DNA of 64,000 bases from Rhynchopus sp. YZ270_cl-10 (GCA_964035575.1 OZ037878.1:186001-250000); one strand, 5' to 3'; shown: positions 21,364-32,054, numbered from the stretch's first letter. Notes: a model not told the origin generated them from the letters alone. Made by a program: numbers and translations.

Positions 21364-24164
21364 TCACGGAGAGCCAAGCGGATCGTTCGGATCGTACCCT
21401 CTAGACGGAAGCGCTGCTACATGCCTTGGGAAGTTGTTCAGACCTTCTGCGCCTTCCTGTAATTTATTTTTCATTTTTCATTTTTCATTTTTCATTTTTC
21501 ATTTTCTCAACCCCATACCTGCGGCGGCGGGAGCACTGGCGGCAGCTGATCCCCTTCTTCATTGTGCCTAATCTGTTGAGGGGTCCGCCGGGCTTGGAAC
21601 TCTGCGTAGCGTCGCACAGCTTGGAGACGGTCCTCCCAGGACCAATCACGCCATTGGTCTTTGTAGGCCTGCGCCGCCGCATTGCGAATGTCCACAGGCA
21701 TCTGCGAGAGAAGCGTCTCTGGGTCTGCCGGGTATATATCACCCCAGAGGTCCTCTGGCTGCTGCCCTGCGTTGTGCATCCCCGTCAAAAACGCGGCCGA
21801 ACTGATCGGCCCCAACCCTGCCGGCACTGCAGTCCCTGTCGTTGTCACAAAATTCTCGGGACCTTCATAGAACCTCTCCTCCCCATCCCTCCCAAAGGCA
21901 TCTCTCGCCATCGACCTGCCATATGGGTGCCCCGCAGCAACGCTTCCATTAAACACCCCTTGAAGCGCTTCAGGCTTATTAATTGATAATTGATTCATCA
22001 TGCCAAGCTTTACCACCGAAGGTGACATATATCTTGTACGCACCGGATTGGTCGTAGGCTTTACACTCGCTGAAGGGAATAAACTCCATGCCCGAACAGT
22101 ATCCCTCACCTTCGGTGGCGGCGGATGCTGCGGAGGAGCTGGAGCGACCATATTCATTTCCTGCCGCAAATCATAATGTGCCGGCACATAAGACTGCACC
22201 GGCTCCCTCCTCTCTCTCTGCAGCGACGAATGCAGAGGAGACGGGGGTGTCATCAGAGGCCCCTGCGGATTTCCCGAAGGGTACATAGTATCAACAAACC
22301 CATACTTCCCCAAACCATGTTCCGGATGAACTGAAGGTGCAGGTGGCATATTTTGCGGATGCGTCCCCGCTGCGCTTGCAGTAAAAACATTATGTCCATA
22401 AGTCTGTAAATTAGAGCTCGCATGACGTCGTGGTGATAAAATTCGTGGATCTTCCTGAAGTATCCCCATCAATGCTGCAGGCTGAGATAAAATAGGGACA
22501 CCTGGAGTTTGGGTATATAAAGCAGGATTGGGAGCACCCATCGAAGAAGGGGTTAAAATCGGTGCACCTTCTGCCCCTTCATCCTCGGAGGAGGGTGGAG
22601 AAGGTGGTACCTCAGATTCGTCCCTTTCAACCAGGATTTTGAGAGGGCTTCGTGCATCAGAGAGAATTGCTGTCGCGTCCTCCGTGGTTTTGAGGTATTC
22701 ATTGTTTAACGCAACGATTTTCATGCCTGGGGTGAGCGCGACTTCGGATGCAGGGCTTTCTGGTTTGATCTGTGAAATAACCAAGGGGTCGTCCCCGAAG
22801 GAGATCCCCCAGTCAATCGGCGTTTCGTCGGATTGGGTTTGGAGCACAAACTCGGTTCGTACCTTCCCTTCAGGGAGTTTCATGAGAACCATTTTCTCTT
22901 TTCTGCGCTTTGCGTGGATGGCTTCAAGCTTTTTGCGGGATTTTTGATTGTCATCTGCGACTGCAAGAAGCGGGGTGGCGTTGAATGAGGCAGAGAGCAC
23001 CTCCCAATGCCAGGTGAACAGATCTAAAAGGTAGGCGCGGCTGCTGCGGTGGCCTTCGTCGTCGATGCCGCCGGTTACGAGCATTTTGCCATCTAGGAGA
23101 ACAGCGCTGTGGGCACGTCTAGCGGTTGGGGCTTCTCCGGTGCAGAAGGGTCGCAGCCATTCTCCCGAAGCAATGTCGAAGACGTGCACGTCAGCGTGGA
23201 GGGTGCTGGAGACGTTACTGCTGCCGCCGAAGGTGACCACGCGAGACCCATGGAGAACAGTGCTGTGCAACGCCCTCGGCCCCATCGCCCGCTCATCATT
23301 CTGCAGCAGCCACCGCCATTCACAGTCCTTCACACTCCAGGCACACAGGTACTGTTCCTCCTGTGCCTTCAGAGTGTCGACCCCACCCAAAGTAAAGAAG
23401 ATCCCCTCACAAAAAAAGCTGGAATGCCCAAACAGCATCGGCGGAATCGACCCGGTGCATTCAACCCTCGTCCAAACGTGGGTGTCGAGGTTCAAAGAAA
23501 ACACGTTGTTGACGCTTTTTTGGCGTTCATCAGGGAGCCTCCCGCTGGAATGCGTATTGTACCCTCCATATATCATTAAACAATTGCCGTTGACCGCAGA
23601 GGTGTGATGGGAGCGTGGCTCGGGGTGGTCTCCTGTGGTGCTGGGGGAGGTCCATTGGGGGGTTTTGAGGAGGTCCAGCTCGTGGTAGCAGTAGGGCTCA
23701 TCGGGGGCAAGAGTGACAGGGGTGACGCGTTCACGGAAGCGGTCTTTGCCGGGGCGGGAGCGGTCGTATGGGTCTAGCATGTCGGGTGAGACAAAGACGT
23801 TGTAGTTGTTGAAGTGCACGTCGTCCCAGCCAATCGCAGTGAGACCACCAAAGACGACCATTCGTCCAGCGTAGACATCAGCAGTGTGGTAGCAGCGGCC
23901 TACAGGAGAGTATCCTTTGCAGCGCAGCTCGCGCCACTCCAGCGACGACATATGCATGCAGTACACAGCGTTCGAGACCTCCCGGTCGCTCGTCCTCCCG
24001 CCATAGCGCAGGACAGCATCCCCCGCACGAACCGTGCTATGCCCCTCTACACCGGACATCCGCTTTGCCACAACCTGTGTGTGGTGCATGTGTCCGAGAG
24101 GGGCTGCTTGTGGTGCAAGTGACGAAGGCCTCGTCGGGGAATATCCCCGAGGTGCTAAACTCAT
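21364..24164 (-). CDS. Kelch-repeat and PDZ-like protein, two exons
   Basis: Exon 1 is 24164-21519 and exon 2 is 21456-21364, giving 912 residues; the 62-base intron runs GTATGG to TTACAG and is phase 0. The start MSLAPRGYSP follows a C/T tract and CAG (about 24182), a good acceptor. Residues about 50-390 hold six or so kelch blades (RMVVFGGLTAIG, CLMIYGGYN, RVVTFGGSS, KMLVTGGIDD), a beta-propeller for protein binding. Residues about 438-514 form a PDZ-like domain (GISFGDDPLVISQIKPESPA, LTPGMKIVALNN). The rest is disordered and Pro/Ser-rich, with a short helical segment (SWEDRLQAVRRYAEFQ) near the end. Such proteins act as scaffolds; no catalytic motif is present. The intron is largely (AAAATG)n. 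Confidence 0.9.
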
Positions 24165-24567
24165 GGTTGGTTGGGTGACTTCCTGAGGGATGGGTGGAGG
24201 GTTGAAGGGGGAAAGTGTGAGGGGGGTCGTGGGAATAAAAAAATGTGGGGTGTAGGGCATCTTAAGTAGGTGGCTTAGCAAATGGGGGCATTTGGTTATG
24301 TGCTGCGTATATCACGCTACCTTTCGGATCCAGTGTTATCCCGGAGGGTGTGTGGTCCGTATTGCTCAAAGGGGCGGGGGATAGTGGGAAAGATAGAAGT
24401 GCTTGTGTACAGATATCTTATGTGTATGAAAGAGGACTGTGCCAGACGCATGCACAGAGGGTATACATTGACACCAAATGGTGTCTCGAATGCAGTAAAT
24501 GAAAGTCGCATGTAATGTTCCCGTGAGCAGACGTTGCTAAATGTGATGTGCGTGCAATCACATTCAT

Positions 24568-26028
24568 TCAATTGTTTGTTGAATTGACCCAAGTCCAGTC
24601 GTAGGACTCAAGCTCCATGTGCTCCGTGATCCCATCAGTGTGGCACACTGTTTGCCCCATAAGGGCCTTCCTCATAAACGCCTCCATCTTCTTCCCGTAG
24701 TGGTTGTAGTACGGCTTCTTCTTGCTGAAGAAGAAGCCGGCGTCCGTCATCCTCCTTTTCGAGTGGCACATCAACACCGCCACCTTGTGGTAGTACCACA
24801 CCATGTTCGTGATGGCAGGCGCGTTCGCGAAGTGTGCCGAATCCATGCACGCAACGAAGGGATCCGCCTGGTACTTCTTCACACGGTGCTTCATGAACCA
24901 GTGGTCGTTGACATCTGTCAGGTCAGGACGGATCTCTGCCATCCTCCGCACAAACGTTGGGTAGCACATCGGCACACCGTGCTTTGGGTCGTTCTGCGAT
25001 CCGACTCCCATGCCTGTTGTGTCGCGCGCCTTCCACAGGATCAGCTCGTTGCAGGTGAATGCTTCGCAGCGTCGTGCGTAGGAACGTTCAATAATGCTCT
25101 TGCAGTGTGCATCCTGCATCTGCACCTTCGTGCCGTTCTCACCACCGTCTGCACGTGCTGCAACGTAGCTGTCCACTCTATCCTCACATGTCTGCCAACA
25201 AGGTGTCACGTCCCGCGACTCTTGATGAGGGCGTGTCAGTTCGATAGGCTTGTCCGCAGGGTCCGCACCACGCTGCTTCCACTCCTCGTACATCTTGGCA
25301 TCACGCTGCGAAAAGACCATCCGATGCACATGCACGTAAGGAGTGCTGATGTTGGAAGCAGTCTCAGCCGCCACGTCAATCACAGACTTGACCCGCGCAC
25401 GGAAGTCATGCGCGCTTTCGTTCGTCCTGCGCAGGGTGGGACGGTCTGCCTCGGTTTGAAAGAACAGCTTAGTTTTGATCTCAAGCATGAGGGCGAGCAT
25501 CACCTTTGCAAAGAGCCAGTTGCTTTTCCCACACAGGATACGCACTGTCACGTTGTATGGGGGGTGGCGGATGGGCTCCCACATGGCAGACACCACACGC
25601 TTATCTTCACAGGTGCATCCGTTCATGCGCACGACCACTGCACGGAGCAGGGGGTGGCGCAGCATGTGCGAGTCCTGCCAGGAGCGCACTGTGTTGTTCA
25701 TTGTGCGCAGCGCTTTGTACAGCGGCACGAGCAGGGTGATGCCGTCGGACAGCTCGAGCTTGGTCACCTCAAGGGCGCGTTCGTGGATGCGGTTGCACAC
25801 GTCTTGAGGGCTGTCTGATTCTTGCGCTACACCAAAGTCGACACAAGACTCGTCACTTCGCGTCGCATTTGTGGTGTTCGTCCTCACGACGTCCTGGGGC
25901 AGCACCACCGACACGGAGGTACCGGGCACCTGCCGCAGGGCTGAAGGGTCCGGGTCTTCAGTACGCCACTCACGCAGACTCAGGCACGATGCGGCGAGAA
26001 CGACAAAGAACAGCGCAACCTTGTTCAT
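24568..26028 (-). CDS. Secreted glycosyltransferase-like protein, copy 1
   Basis: A 486-residue single exon with a signal peptide or anchor (MNKVALFFVVLAASCLSL), about 70 variable residues, then a domain beginning DGITLLVPLYKALRTMNNTV. That opening and the spacing (HPLLRAVVVRMNGCTC, LALMLEIKTKLFFQTEADRP) resemble GT-A-type glycosyltransferases, with TEAD in the place of a DxD-like metal motif. The assignment is weak. It has several N-glycosylation sites and about 14 cysteines, fitting the secretory pathway. Much of the central part is identical to 30352-31818 but the N-terminus and several internal patches differ. The two copies flank the ubiquitin-like/LRR genes and all share orientation. 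Confidence 0.8.
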   Translation of the reverse strand: MNKVALFFVVLAASCLSLREWRTEDPDPSALRQVPGTSVSVVLPQDVVRTNTTNATRSDESCVDFGVAQESDSPQDVCNRIHERALEVTKLELSDGITLLVPLYKALRTMNNTVRSWQDSHMLRHPLLRAVVVRMNGCTCEDKRVVSAMWEPIRHPPYNVTVRILCGKSNWLFAKVMLALMLEIKTKLFFQTEADRPTLRRTNESAHDFRARVKSVIDVAAETASNISTPYVHVHRMVFSQRDAKMYEEWKQRGADPADKPIELTRPHQESRDVTPCWQTCEDRVDSYVAARADGGENGTKVQMQDAHCKSIIERSYARRCEAFTCNELILWKARDTTGMGVGSQNDPKHGVPMCYPTFVRRMAEIRPDLTDVNDHWFMKHRVKKYQADPFVACMDSAHFANAPAITNMVWYYHKVAVLMCHSKRRMTDAGFFFSKKKPYYNHYGKKMEAFMRKALMGQTVCHTDGITEHMELESYDWTWVNSTNN

Positions 26029-26138
26029 GCTTCTGCAAAGGTGTAAAGGGAATCAGCAGAGCATTGTTGTGCAGTGTTTTGTGTTGTTGGTGTGCTGCGG
26101 GGAAGGAAGGTGAATTAAAATGAGACTTGTATGATTGA

Positions 26139-26309
26139 ATGGCGAAGCAGGTCGGTAAAGAGAGGGGTCCATTTGAGGCTAAAAACTGGTTCGTAAAATT
26201 AAAAAAGGAAAATCAAAAGGGTGAAACATTGAAAAGGTTTGTCTTGGAAACAGCACAGGCACGTCTTGCCAAGGTTGACAGGCAGATTGTGAGGGAGTTA
26301 CCCAAATGA
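26139..26309 (+). CDS. Possible small plus-strand ORF, 56 residues
   Basis: MAKQVGKERGPFEAKNWFVK onward, ending ARLAKVDRQIVRELPK and TGA. It is short, lysine-rich and predicted helical, with codon use and composition like a real protein fragment. It sits between two minus-strand genes. The duplicate at 27855 begins with the same 40 residues, then changes frame through small indels and ends in low complexity. It may be a small gene, or a remnant of a longer protein or transposon ORF. It is the only plus-strand frame of this quality outside transposons and the relic near 62.6 kb. Confidence 0.35.
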   Translation: MAKQVGKERGPFEAKNWFVKLKKENQKGETLKRFVLETAQARLAKVDRQIVRELPK

Positions 26310-26563
26310 CCGCCAGAGGACCTTGTCCTCAATCAAATGATACCTTCTTCTTTCAGGTTGGGGAGGGGGGTGATAAAAACGCTGCATAAACTCTCAAGGG
26401 AGGTGGGAATGTCTTATTTTGTCTGTTTTGTGTTGCGATTGAAAAACAGGGAAAAAGAAAGAAAACTTGAAAGATGTACCGCAACACGTCTTCACCACCA
26501 TCGCATGAGGGAACAAGAAAAAAGGCGAAGAAACCCCGCAAACCCAATTCAATCCACGTTCAT

Positions 26564-27784
26564 TCAACCCTTTTTAACCCTCTTGCCAGGACGCACCACA
26601 GCGGTGTCCCTCTTCACTTGTGGCGTCTGTTCCTCCTCACCTTCATCCTCGCTGCACGCAGGCGAACCCTTGCTCTCTGCGAACCCTGCTTCCCTTTCCT
26701 CAGAGGGCTCTGTGTCTGCATGAAGACGCTTCCGCCTGCACCCTTCTTTCTGCACGGTTGCGGGGTCGGGCACGTTGTCAGTCTTGCATCTCAGACCGTG
26801 AATCACATCTGTCGGCAAACACATTTCTGCTGCAACCAGTTTCCTCACAACCAGAGCGTCCTTGCTCAACCCTGAGGCATCGATTCTTGTTAACTCTGAG
26901 CAGGAGAAGAAGAAGCCCTCCCCAATACTCCTGACCCCGCTCAACGCAGACAGACCATCGACGACTTGCAAGCGCGAGCAACCCTGAAAGAAGCCCTTCC
27001 CGATAGTAACGACACTCCTCAGCCCCGAAAGACAAACTCTCTTCAACGCCGAGCAGCCCTCAAGAAAACAGCTACCTATTTCGGTGACATTGCTCAACCC
27101 CGAGAGGTCCACCGACGTCAAATGCTTGCAGCTAATAAGAAAACTCCCCTCAATCACAGTCACGCGGCGAAACACAGAGAGGTCAACCGTTCGCAATGCA
27201 GAGCAGGTAAGAAAGCCTTCACCTATTTCAGTGACACTGCTGAACCCCGACAGGTTTATGCTCTCCAATCGCTCGGCGAAGGTGATGAAGTAAGCTCCTA
27301 TCACAGTCACATTGCACAACCCTGAAAGGTCGATCTCTGTCAACTGTCGGCAATGGCTCAGGAACCAATCCCCTATTTCGGTGACAACCGACACAGCACC
27401 AAGGTCAAGTCGCGTTAACGCACTGCCTCGCAAGAAGCCAGCAGGAGTCTCAGTCGCAACCTCCGCCTCTAAAAGCAAACGCGCAACGTCCGGATTCTTC
27501 ACAGTCACCAACCTCTTTTCTGTCAGGTCTGTCTCGCCCAATGCGCGAAGTGCTGCACTGGCAGCAAACTTCGTTGTCCTCAGCAGCATAATCGTGTCCC
27601 CAGCACTCAGCTCCTTGATGCCCTCCTCTTCACGCAGCACCTCCCCTTTGAAAGTCATCTGAAAGCTGTCTTCCTGCAACCCTGCTGCAGACGCCACCTT
27701 CAGACGCAGGTGTCCAAGTGCATCATCCACACCCACCTCCACCACATGTTCCTTCTCATCAAAATCTTTGATCGTGAGATCCAT
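26564..27784 (-). CDS. Ubiquitin-like + BspA-type leucine-rich-repeat protein
   Basis: 406 residues, single exon. Residues 1-72 resemble a ubiquitin-like fold (MDLTIKDFDEKEHVVEVGVD, then LRLKVASAAGLQEDSFQMTF and GEVLREEEGIKELSAGDTIML), matching the ubiquitin beta-grasp pattern. Residues about 115-330 are nine or so 23-25-residue repeats of the form LTxIDLSGLxNVTxIGxxFLxxC, the LRR_5/BspA type. The C-terminus is acidic then basic (SEDEGEEEQ...RPGKRVKKG), possibly nuclear targeting. There is no signal peptide. Such repeats mediate protein binding and a ubiquitin-like head suggests a link to ubiquitin machinery; both are inference. It is the intact member of a tandem pair. Confidence 0.88.
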   Translation of the reverse strand: MDLTIKDFDEKEHVVEVGVDDALGHLRLKVASAAGLQEDSFQMTFKGEVLREEEGIKELSAGDTIMLLRTTKFAASAALRALGETDLTEKRLVTVKNPDVARLLLEAEVATETPAGFLRGSALTRLDLGAVSVVTEIGDWFLSHCRQLTEIDLSGLCNVTVIGAYFITFAERLESINLSGFSSVTEIGEGFLTCSALRTVDLSVFRRVTVIEGSFLISCKHLTSVDLSGLSNVTEIGSCFLEGCSALKRVCLSGLRSVVTIGKGFFQGCSRLQVVDGLSALSGVRSIGEGFFFSCSELTRIDASGLSKDALVVRKLVAAEMCLPTDVIHGLRCKTDNVPDPATVQKEGCRRKRLHADTEPSEEREAGFAESKGSPACSEDEGEEEQTPQVKRDTAVVRPGKRVKKG

Positions 27785-27789
27785 TTTTT

Positions 27790-29535
27790 GTGTTTTGTGT
27801 TGTTGGTGTGCTGCGGGGAAGGAAGGTGAATTAAAATGAGACTTGTATGATTGAATGGCGAAGCAGGTCGGTAAAGAGAGGGGTCCATTTGAGGCTAAAA
27901 ACTGGTTCGTAAAATTAAAAAAGGAAAATCAAAAGGGTGAAACATTGAAAAGGTTTGTCTTGGAAACAGCACAGACAGGTCTCTTGCCAAGGTTGACAGG
28001 CAGATTTGAGGGAGTTACCCAAATGACCGCCAGAGGACCTTGTCCTCAATCAAATGATACCTTCTTCTTTCAGGTTGGGGAGGGAGGTGGTAAAAATGCT
28101 GCATAAACTCTCAAGGGAGGTGGGAATGTCTTGTTTTGTCTGTTTTGTGGATTGCTGGAAAACAGGGAAAAATTAATTCATGTCTGTTTGAAAAACAGGG
28201 AAAAAGAAAGAAAACTTGAAAGATGTACCGCAACACGTCTTCACCACCATCGCATGAGGGAACAAGGGCAGAGAAAATCCGCAAACCAATTCAATCCACG
28301 TTCATTCAGCCCTTCTTACCCTCTTGCCAGGACGCACCACAGCGGTGTCCCTCTTCACTTGTGGCGTCTGTTCCTCCTCACCTTCATCCTCGCTGCACGC
28401 GGGCGAACCCTTGCTCTCTGCGAACCCTGCTTCCCTTTCCTCAGAGGGCTCTGTGTCTGCATGAAGACGCTTCCGCCTGCACCCTTCTTTCTGCACGGTT
28501 GCGGGGTCGGGCACGTTGTCAGTCTTGCATCTCAGACCGTGAATCACATCTGTCGGCAAACGTATTGCCGCAACCAGTTTCCTCACAACCAGAGCGTCCT
28601 TGCTCAACCCTGAGGCCTCGATTCTTCTTAACTTTGAGCAGCAGGAGAAGAAGCCCTCCCCAATACTCCTGACCCCGCTCAACGCAGACAGGCCATCGAC
28701 GACTTGCAAGTTCGAGCAACCCTGAAAGAAGTACAACCCAATGGTAACGACACTCCTCAACCCCGAAAGACAAACTCTCTTCCGCCGAGCAGTTGCTAAG
28801 AAAATAGTCACCTATTTCGGTGACATTGCTCAACCCCGAGAGGTCCACGGACATCAAATGACAACAGCAGCGAATAAATCCCCCCTCAATCACAGTCACG
28901 CGGCGAAACACAGAGAGGTCAACCGTTCGCAATGCAGAGCAGGTAAGAAAGCCTTCACCTATTTCAGTGACACTGCCGAACCCCGACAGGTTGATGCTCT
29001 CCAATCGCTGGTCGAAGGTGATGAAGTTAGCTCCTATCACAGTCACATTGCACAACCCTGAAAGGTCAACCTCTGTCAACTGTTGGCAATGGCTCAGGAA
29101 CCAATCCCCTATTTCGGTGACAACCGACACAGCACTAAGGTCAAGTCGCGTTAACGTACTGCATTGCAAGAAGCCAGCAGGAGTCTCAGTCGCAACCTCC
29201 GCCTCTAAAAGCAAACGCGCAACGTCCGCATCGTCCACAGTCGCCAACCTCTCTTTTGTCAGGTCTGTCTCGCCCAATGCGTGAAGTGCTGCAATGGCAG
29301 CAAACTTCGCTGTCCTCCTCAGGATTATCGTGTCCCCAGCACTCAGCTCCTTGATGCCCTCCTCTTCACGCAGCACCTCCCCTCTGAAAGTCATCTGAAA
29401 GCTGTCTTCCTGCAACCCTGCTGCAGACGCCACCTTCAGACGCAGGTGTCCAAGTGCATCATCCACACCCACCTCCACCACATGTTCCTTCTCATCAAAA
29501 TCTTTGATCGTGAGATCCATTTTTTGTGTTTTTTG
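27790..29535. repeat. Tandem duplication, unit 2
   Basis: Second unit of the LRR-gene duplication, carrying the frameshifted gene. Identity with unit 1 is high throughout, with scattered substitutions and small indels in both spacer and gene. Confidence 0.8.
28302..29520 (-). pseudogene. Frameshifted tandem copy of the ubiquitin-like/LRR gene
   Basis: It starts with the same ubiquitin-like head and LRRs as 26564-27784. The first frame (29520 to about 28785) reads through EIGDYFLSNCSA, then the match continues in another frame (KRVCLSGLRSVVTIGLYFFQ onward) to a stop at 28302. Comparison with the intact copy shows two bases missing near 28782 (CTCTTCAACGCC becomes CTCTTCCGCC). Unless a short intron is used there, which I do not see, the product is truncated to 333 residues with a foreign tail. 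Elsewhere the two genes differ by scattered, often conservative changes, so the frameshift looks recent. A sequencing error cannot be excluded. Confidence 0.75.
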
Positions 29536-30351
29536 TGTTTTGTGCTGTGGCGTTTATCGTGGAGAAGGTGTGGACAAGCAAGGAACAAAGAGATAAAAAC
29601 GGAAGCTGCAATATGCAGACAACCCATTAATGAGCGAACTCAACAGGATGCAGGCACAAAGTACCCTGCGGCACACAACCAGAAGATGCAAAAAGAAACT
29701 GAGGCTTGCCCGCACCGCAACGCGAAGTGGAGAAGGAGGAAGGAAACAGCAAATTGTGAAGAGCGAGGCCGAAAGCAGCAAGCCGCAGCAGGTAATCAGT
29801 AGTTGCCTAATAAAATCCAGGGTAACGCCAAAAGCGCAAGGCTGAGAAGAAGGCAACAGAGGAATAAAGGTGCCTTGTGCGTGCATGGAGAAAAGAAAAG
29901 AGGGGAGGGAGGAATTGCCAGATCAGGTAAATGATAAAAAAAAGGGTACCCAGAATTCGGACTGCAGTACCCTTTGTCTTAGACAAAATAGAAAAAGAAC
30001 ACAAAAAGCCCTCACATCCACATCTGGTAAAAGACATGCAGAGGGTGCAGCCTTTGCTACCGATAGGGGCAGGGCTGGTTAGTTAAGAAAAGTTTGTAAG
30101 ATGAAAGCTAAGCCTCACGTGAGTAGTCCCTCGGGAATAGATGGAGGTGGCCGCTGGACAGCGGTCTTGCATGATTCCGAGAAATCAAGAAGAGCCCGAC
30201 AACAACAAGTGATCTATCCCTTGTTATTAACAAAAGCTGTGTTCGGTGCAGGCTGTTAAGCTAATCTGAGTGATTGAGAACAGCGACTACATTTTTTTTT
30301 TTTTGGGAAAAGTTAACGAAAACTCGGAAACCTAAACTGGTAACGGTGAGC
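29536..30351. other. Intergenic region, 0.8 kb
   Basis: No gene I can support. A plus-strand stretch at 29630-29845 reads as a basic, helical 71-residue frame that could be a relic. A short stretch AGTTTGTAAGATGAAAGC-TAAGCC at 30090-30115 resembles pieces at 3521-3540 and 60935-60955. A T run lies at 30291-30304. Confidence 0.5.
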
Positions 30352-31818
30352 TTAACTATTAGAAAAATCCACGCGTGTGCCGTCGTAGGACTCAAGCTCC
30401 ATGTGCTCCGTGATCCCATCAGTGTGGCACACCGTCATACCCCTCAGAAAGTTCCTCATAAACGCCTCCATCTTCTTTCCGTAGTGGTTGTAGTACGGCT
30501 TCTTGTGGTTAAAGATAAGCCCCGTGGCATGCATCTTCTTCTTCGAGTGGCACATCATCGTCGCCACCTTGTGGTAGTACCACATCACATTTGTGATAGC
30601 AGGCGCGTTCGCGAAGTGTGCCGAATCCATGCACGCAACGAAGGGATCCGCCTGGTACTTCTTCACACGGTGCTTCATGAACCAGTGGTCGTTGACATCT
30701 GTCAGGTCAGGACGGATCTCTGCCATCCTCCGCACAAACGTTGGGTAGCACATCGGCACACCGTGCTTTGGGTCGTTCTGCGATCCGACTCCCATGCCTG
30801 TTGTGTCGCGCGCCTTCCACAGGATCAGCTCGTTGCAGCTGAACATCTCACAACGCCTGCGTGCTGAGGTTCGTCTGATGCTCTTGCAGTATCCGTCCTG
30901 CATCTGCACCTTCGTGCCGTTCTCACCACCGTCTGCACGTGCTGCAACGTAGCTGTCCACCCTGTCCTCACATGTCTGCCAACACGCAGTGATATCCCTC
31001 TCATCCTGATGAGGGCGTGTCAGTTCGATAGGCTTGTCCGCAGGGTCCGCACCACGCTGCTTCCACTCCTCGTACATCTTGGCATCACGCTGCGAAAACA
31101 CCATCCGATGCACATGCACGTAAGGAGTGCTGATGTTGGAAGCAGTCTCAGCCGCCACGTCAATCACAGACTTGACCCGCGCACGGAAGTCATGCGCGCT
31201 TTCGTTCGTCCTGCGCAGGGTGGGACGGTCTGCCTCGGTTTGAAAGAACAGCTTAGTTTTGATCTCAAGCATGAGGGCGAGCATCACCTTTGCAAAGAGC
31301 CAGTTGCTTTTCCCACACAGGATACGCACTGTCACGTTGTATGGGGGGTGGCGGATGGGCTCCCACATGGCAGACACCACACGCTTATCTTCACAGGTGC
31401 ATCCGTTCATGCGCACGACCACTGCACGGAGCAGGGGGTGGCGCAGCATGTGTGAGTCCTGCCAGGAGCGCACTGTGTTGTTCATTGTGCGCAGCGCTTT
31501 GTACAGCGGCACGAGCAGGGTGATGCCGTCGGACAGCTCGGCCTCCATTTTCGGCGCTTCCCTCACTCTATCCTTTATACGGTTGCACACGTCGAAGGGG
31601 CTATCTGCCTCTTGCGCAACACCGTACAGTAAACACGACCCACCTTCCACCTCAAGAGCAGCCGGCACGACATCGATGACGCTCTGCACGACAGTGGCGT
31701 TCTCATTCGCATCCGCATCTCTCAAAGGGAACAGCTTCGCACCCTGCCTGTCCACATGGCCCGACAGGCTCAACAACGACGCGACCAACACCAAACCAAA
31801 AACGCTAAACTTGTTCAT
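30352..31818 (-). CDS. Secreted glycosyltransferase-like protein, copy 2
   Basis: 488 residues, signal peptide MNKFSVFGLVLVASLLSL, same domain order as 24568-26028. From DGITLLVPLYK to KPIELTRPHQ (about 200 residues) the two proteins are identical. Outside that, identical blocks alternate with replaced patches: HQDERDITACW for HQESRDVTPCW; GYCKSIRRTSARRRCEMFSC for AHCKSIIERSYARRCEAFTC; KKMHATGLIFNHKKPYY for KRRMTDAGFFFSKKKPYY. This mosaic suggests gene conversion. It ends in TAA after FSNS. Function as for copy 1: a glycosyltransferase-like fold is possible but unproven. Confidence 0.8.
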   Translation of the reverse strand: MNKFSVFGLVLVASLLSLSGHVDRQGAKLFPLRDADANENATVVQSVIDVVPAALEVEGGSCLLYGVAQEADSPFDVCNRIKDRVREAPKMEAELSDGITLLVPLYKALRTMNNTVRSWQDSHMLRHPLLRAVVVRMNGCTCEDKRVVSAMWEPIRHPPYNVTVRILCGKSNWLFAKVMLALMLEIKTKLFFQTEADRPTLRRTNESAHDFRARVKSVIDVAAETASNISTPYVHVHRMVFSQRDAKMYEEWKQRGADPADKPIELTRPHQDERDITACWQTCEDRVDSYVAARADGGENGTKVQMQDGYCKSIRRTSARRRCEMFSCNELILWKARDTTGMGVGSQNDPKHGVPMCYPTFVRRMAEIRPDLTDVNDHWFMKHRVKKYQADPFVACMDSAHFANAPAITNVMWYYHKVATMMCHSKKKMHATGLIFNHKKPYYNHYGKKMEAFMRNFLRGMTVCHTDGITEHMELESYDGTRVDFSNS

Positions 31819-32054
31819 CCACCTCCACAGTGTAACCGCTTCAGTGAAGCATATTTATTTCCTTTACTGTGTACAGTTGTTTCTGGGATAGGTTGTAAAT
31901 AGAGTTATGTCGTGGCGCCGTTTTTTAAAAAATGCAGGGTCCCCGAATCTTTTCCTTTTCGAAGGAAAATTTGACACACACAACATCTAAGAAAAAGGTA
32001 ACTTTTTCAACGTTACTCCCCCCCTCCCCTCCTCCAACCCCCACACTCTTATCC

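Larger units (their letters stand above)
26074..27789. repeat. Tandem duplication, unit 1
   Basis: The unit starts GTGTTTTGTGTTGTTGG at 26074 and the same sequence restarts at 27790 (offset 1,716). It carries the intact LRR gene plus its downstream spacer. The break falls in the leader just upstream of both the LRR gene and the glycosyltransferase-like gene, so both genes share the same 5' spacer. Confidence 0.85.

Noticed and set aside
24619-25818. 399-codon plus-strand frame opposite the glycosyltransferase-like gene
   Set aside because: Same shadow effect; the minus-strand product has a signal peptide and a paralogue.
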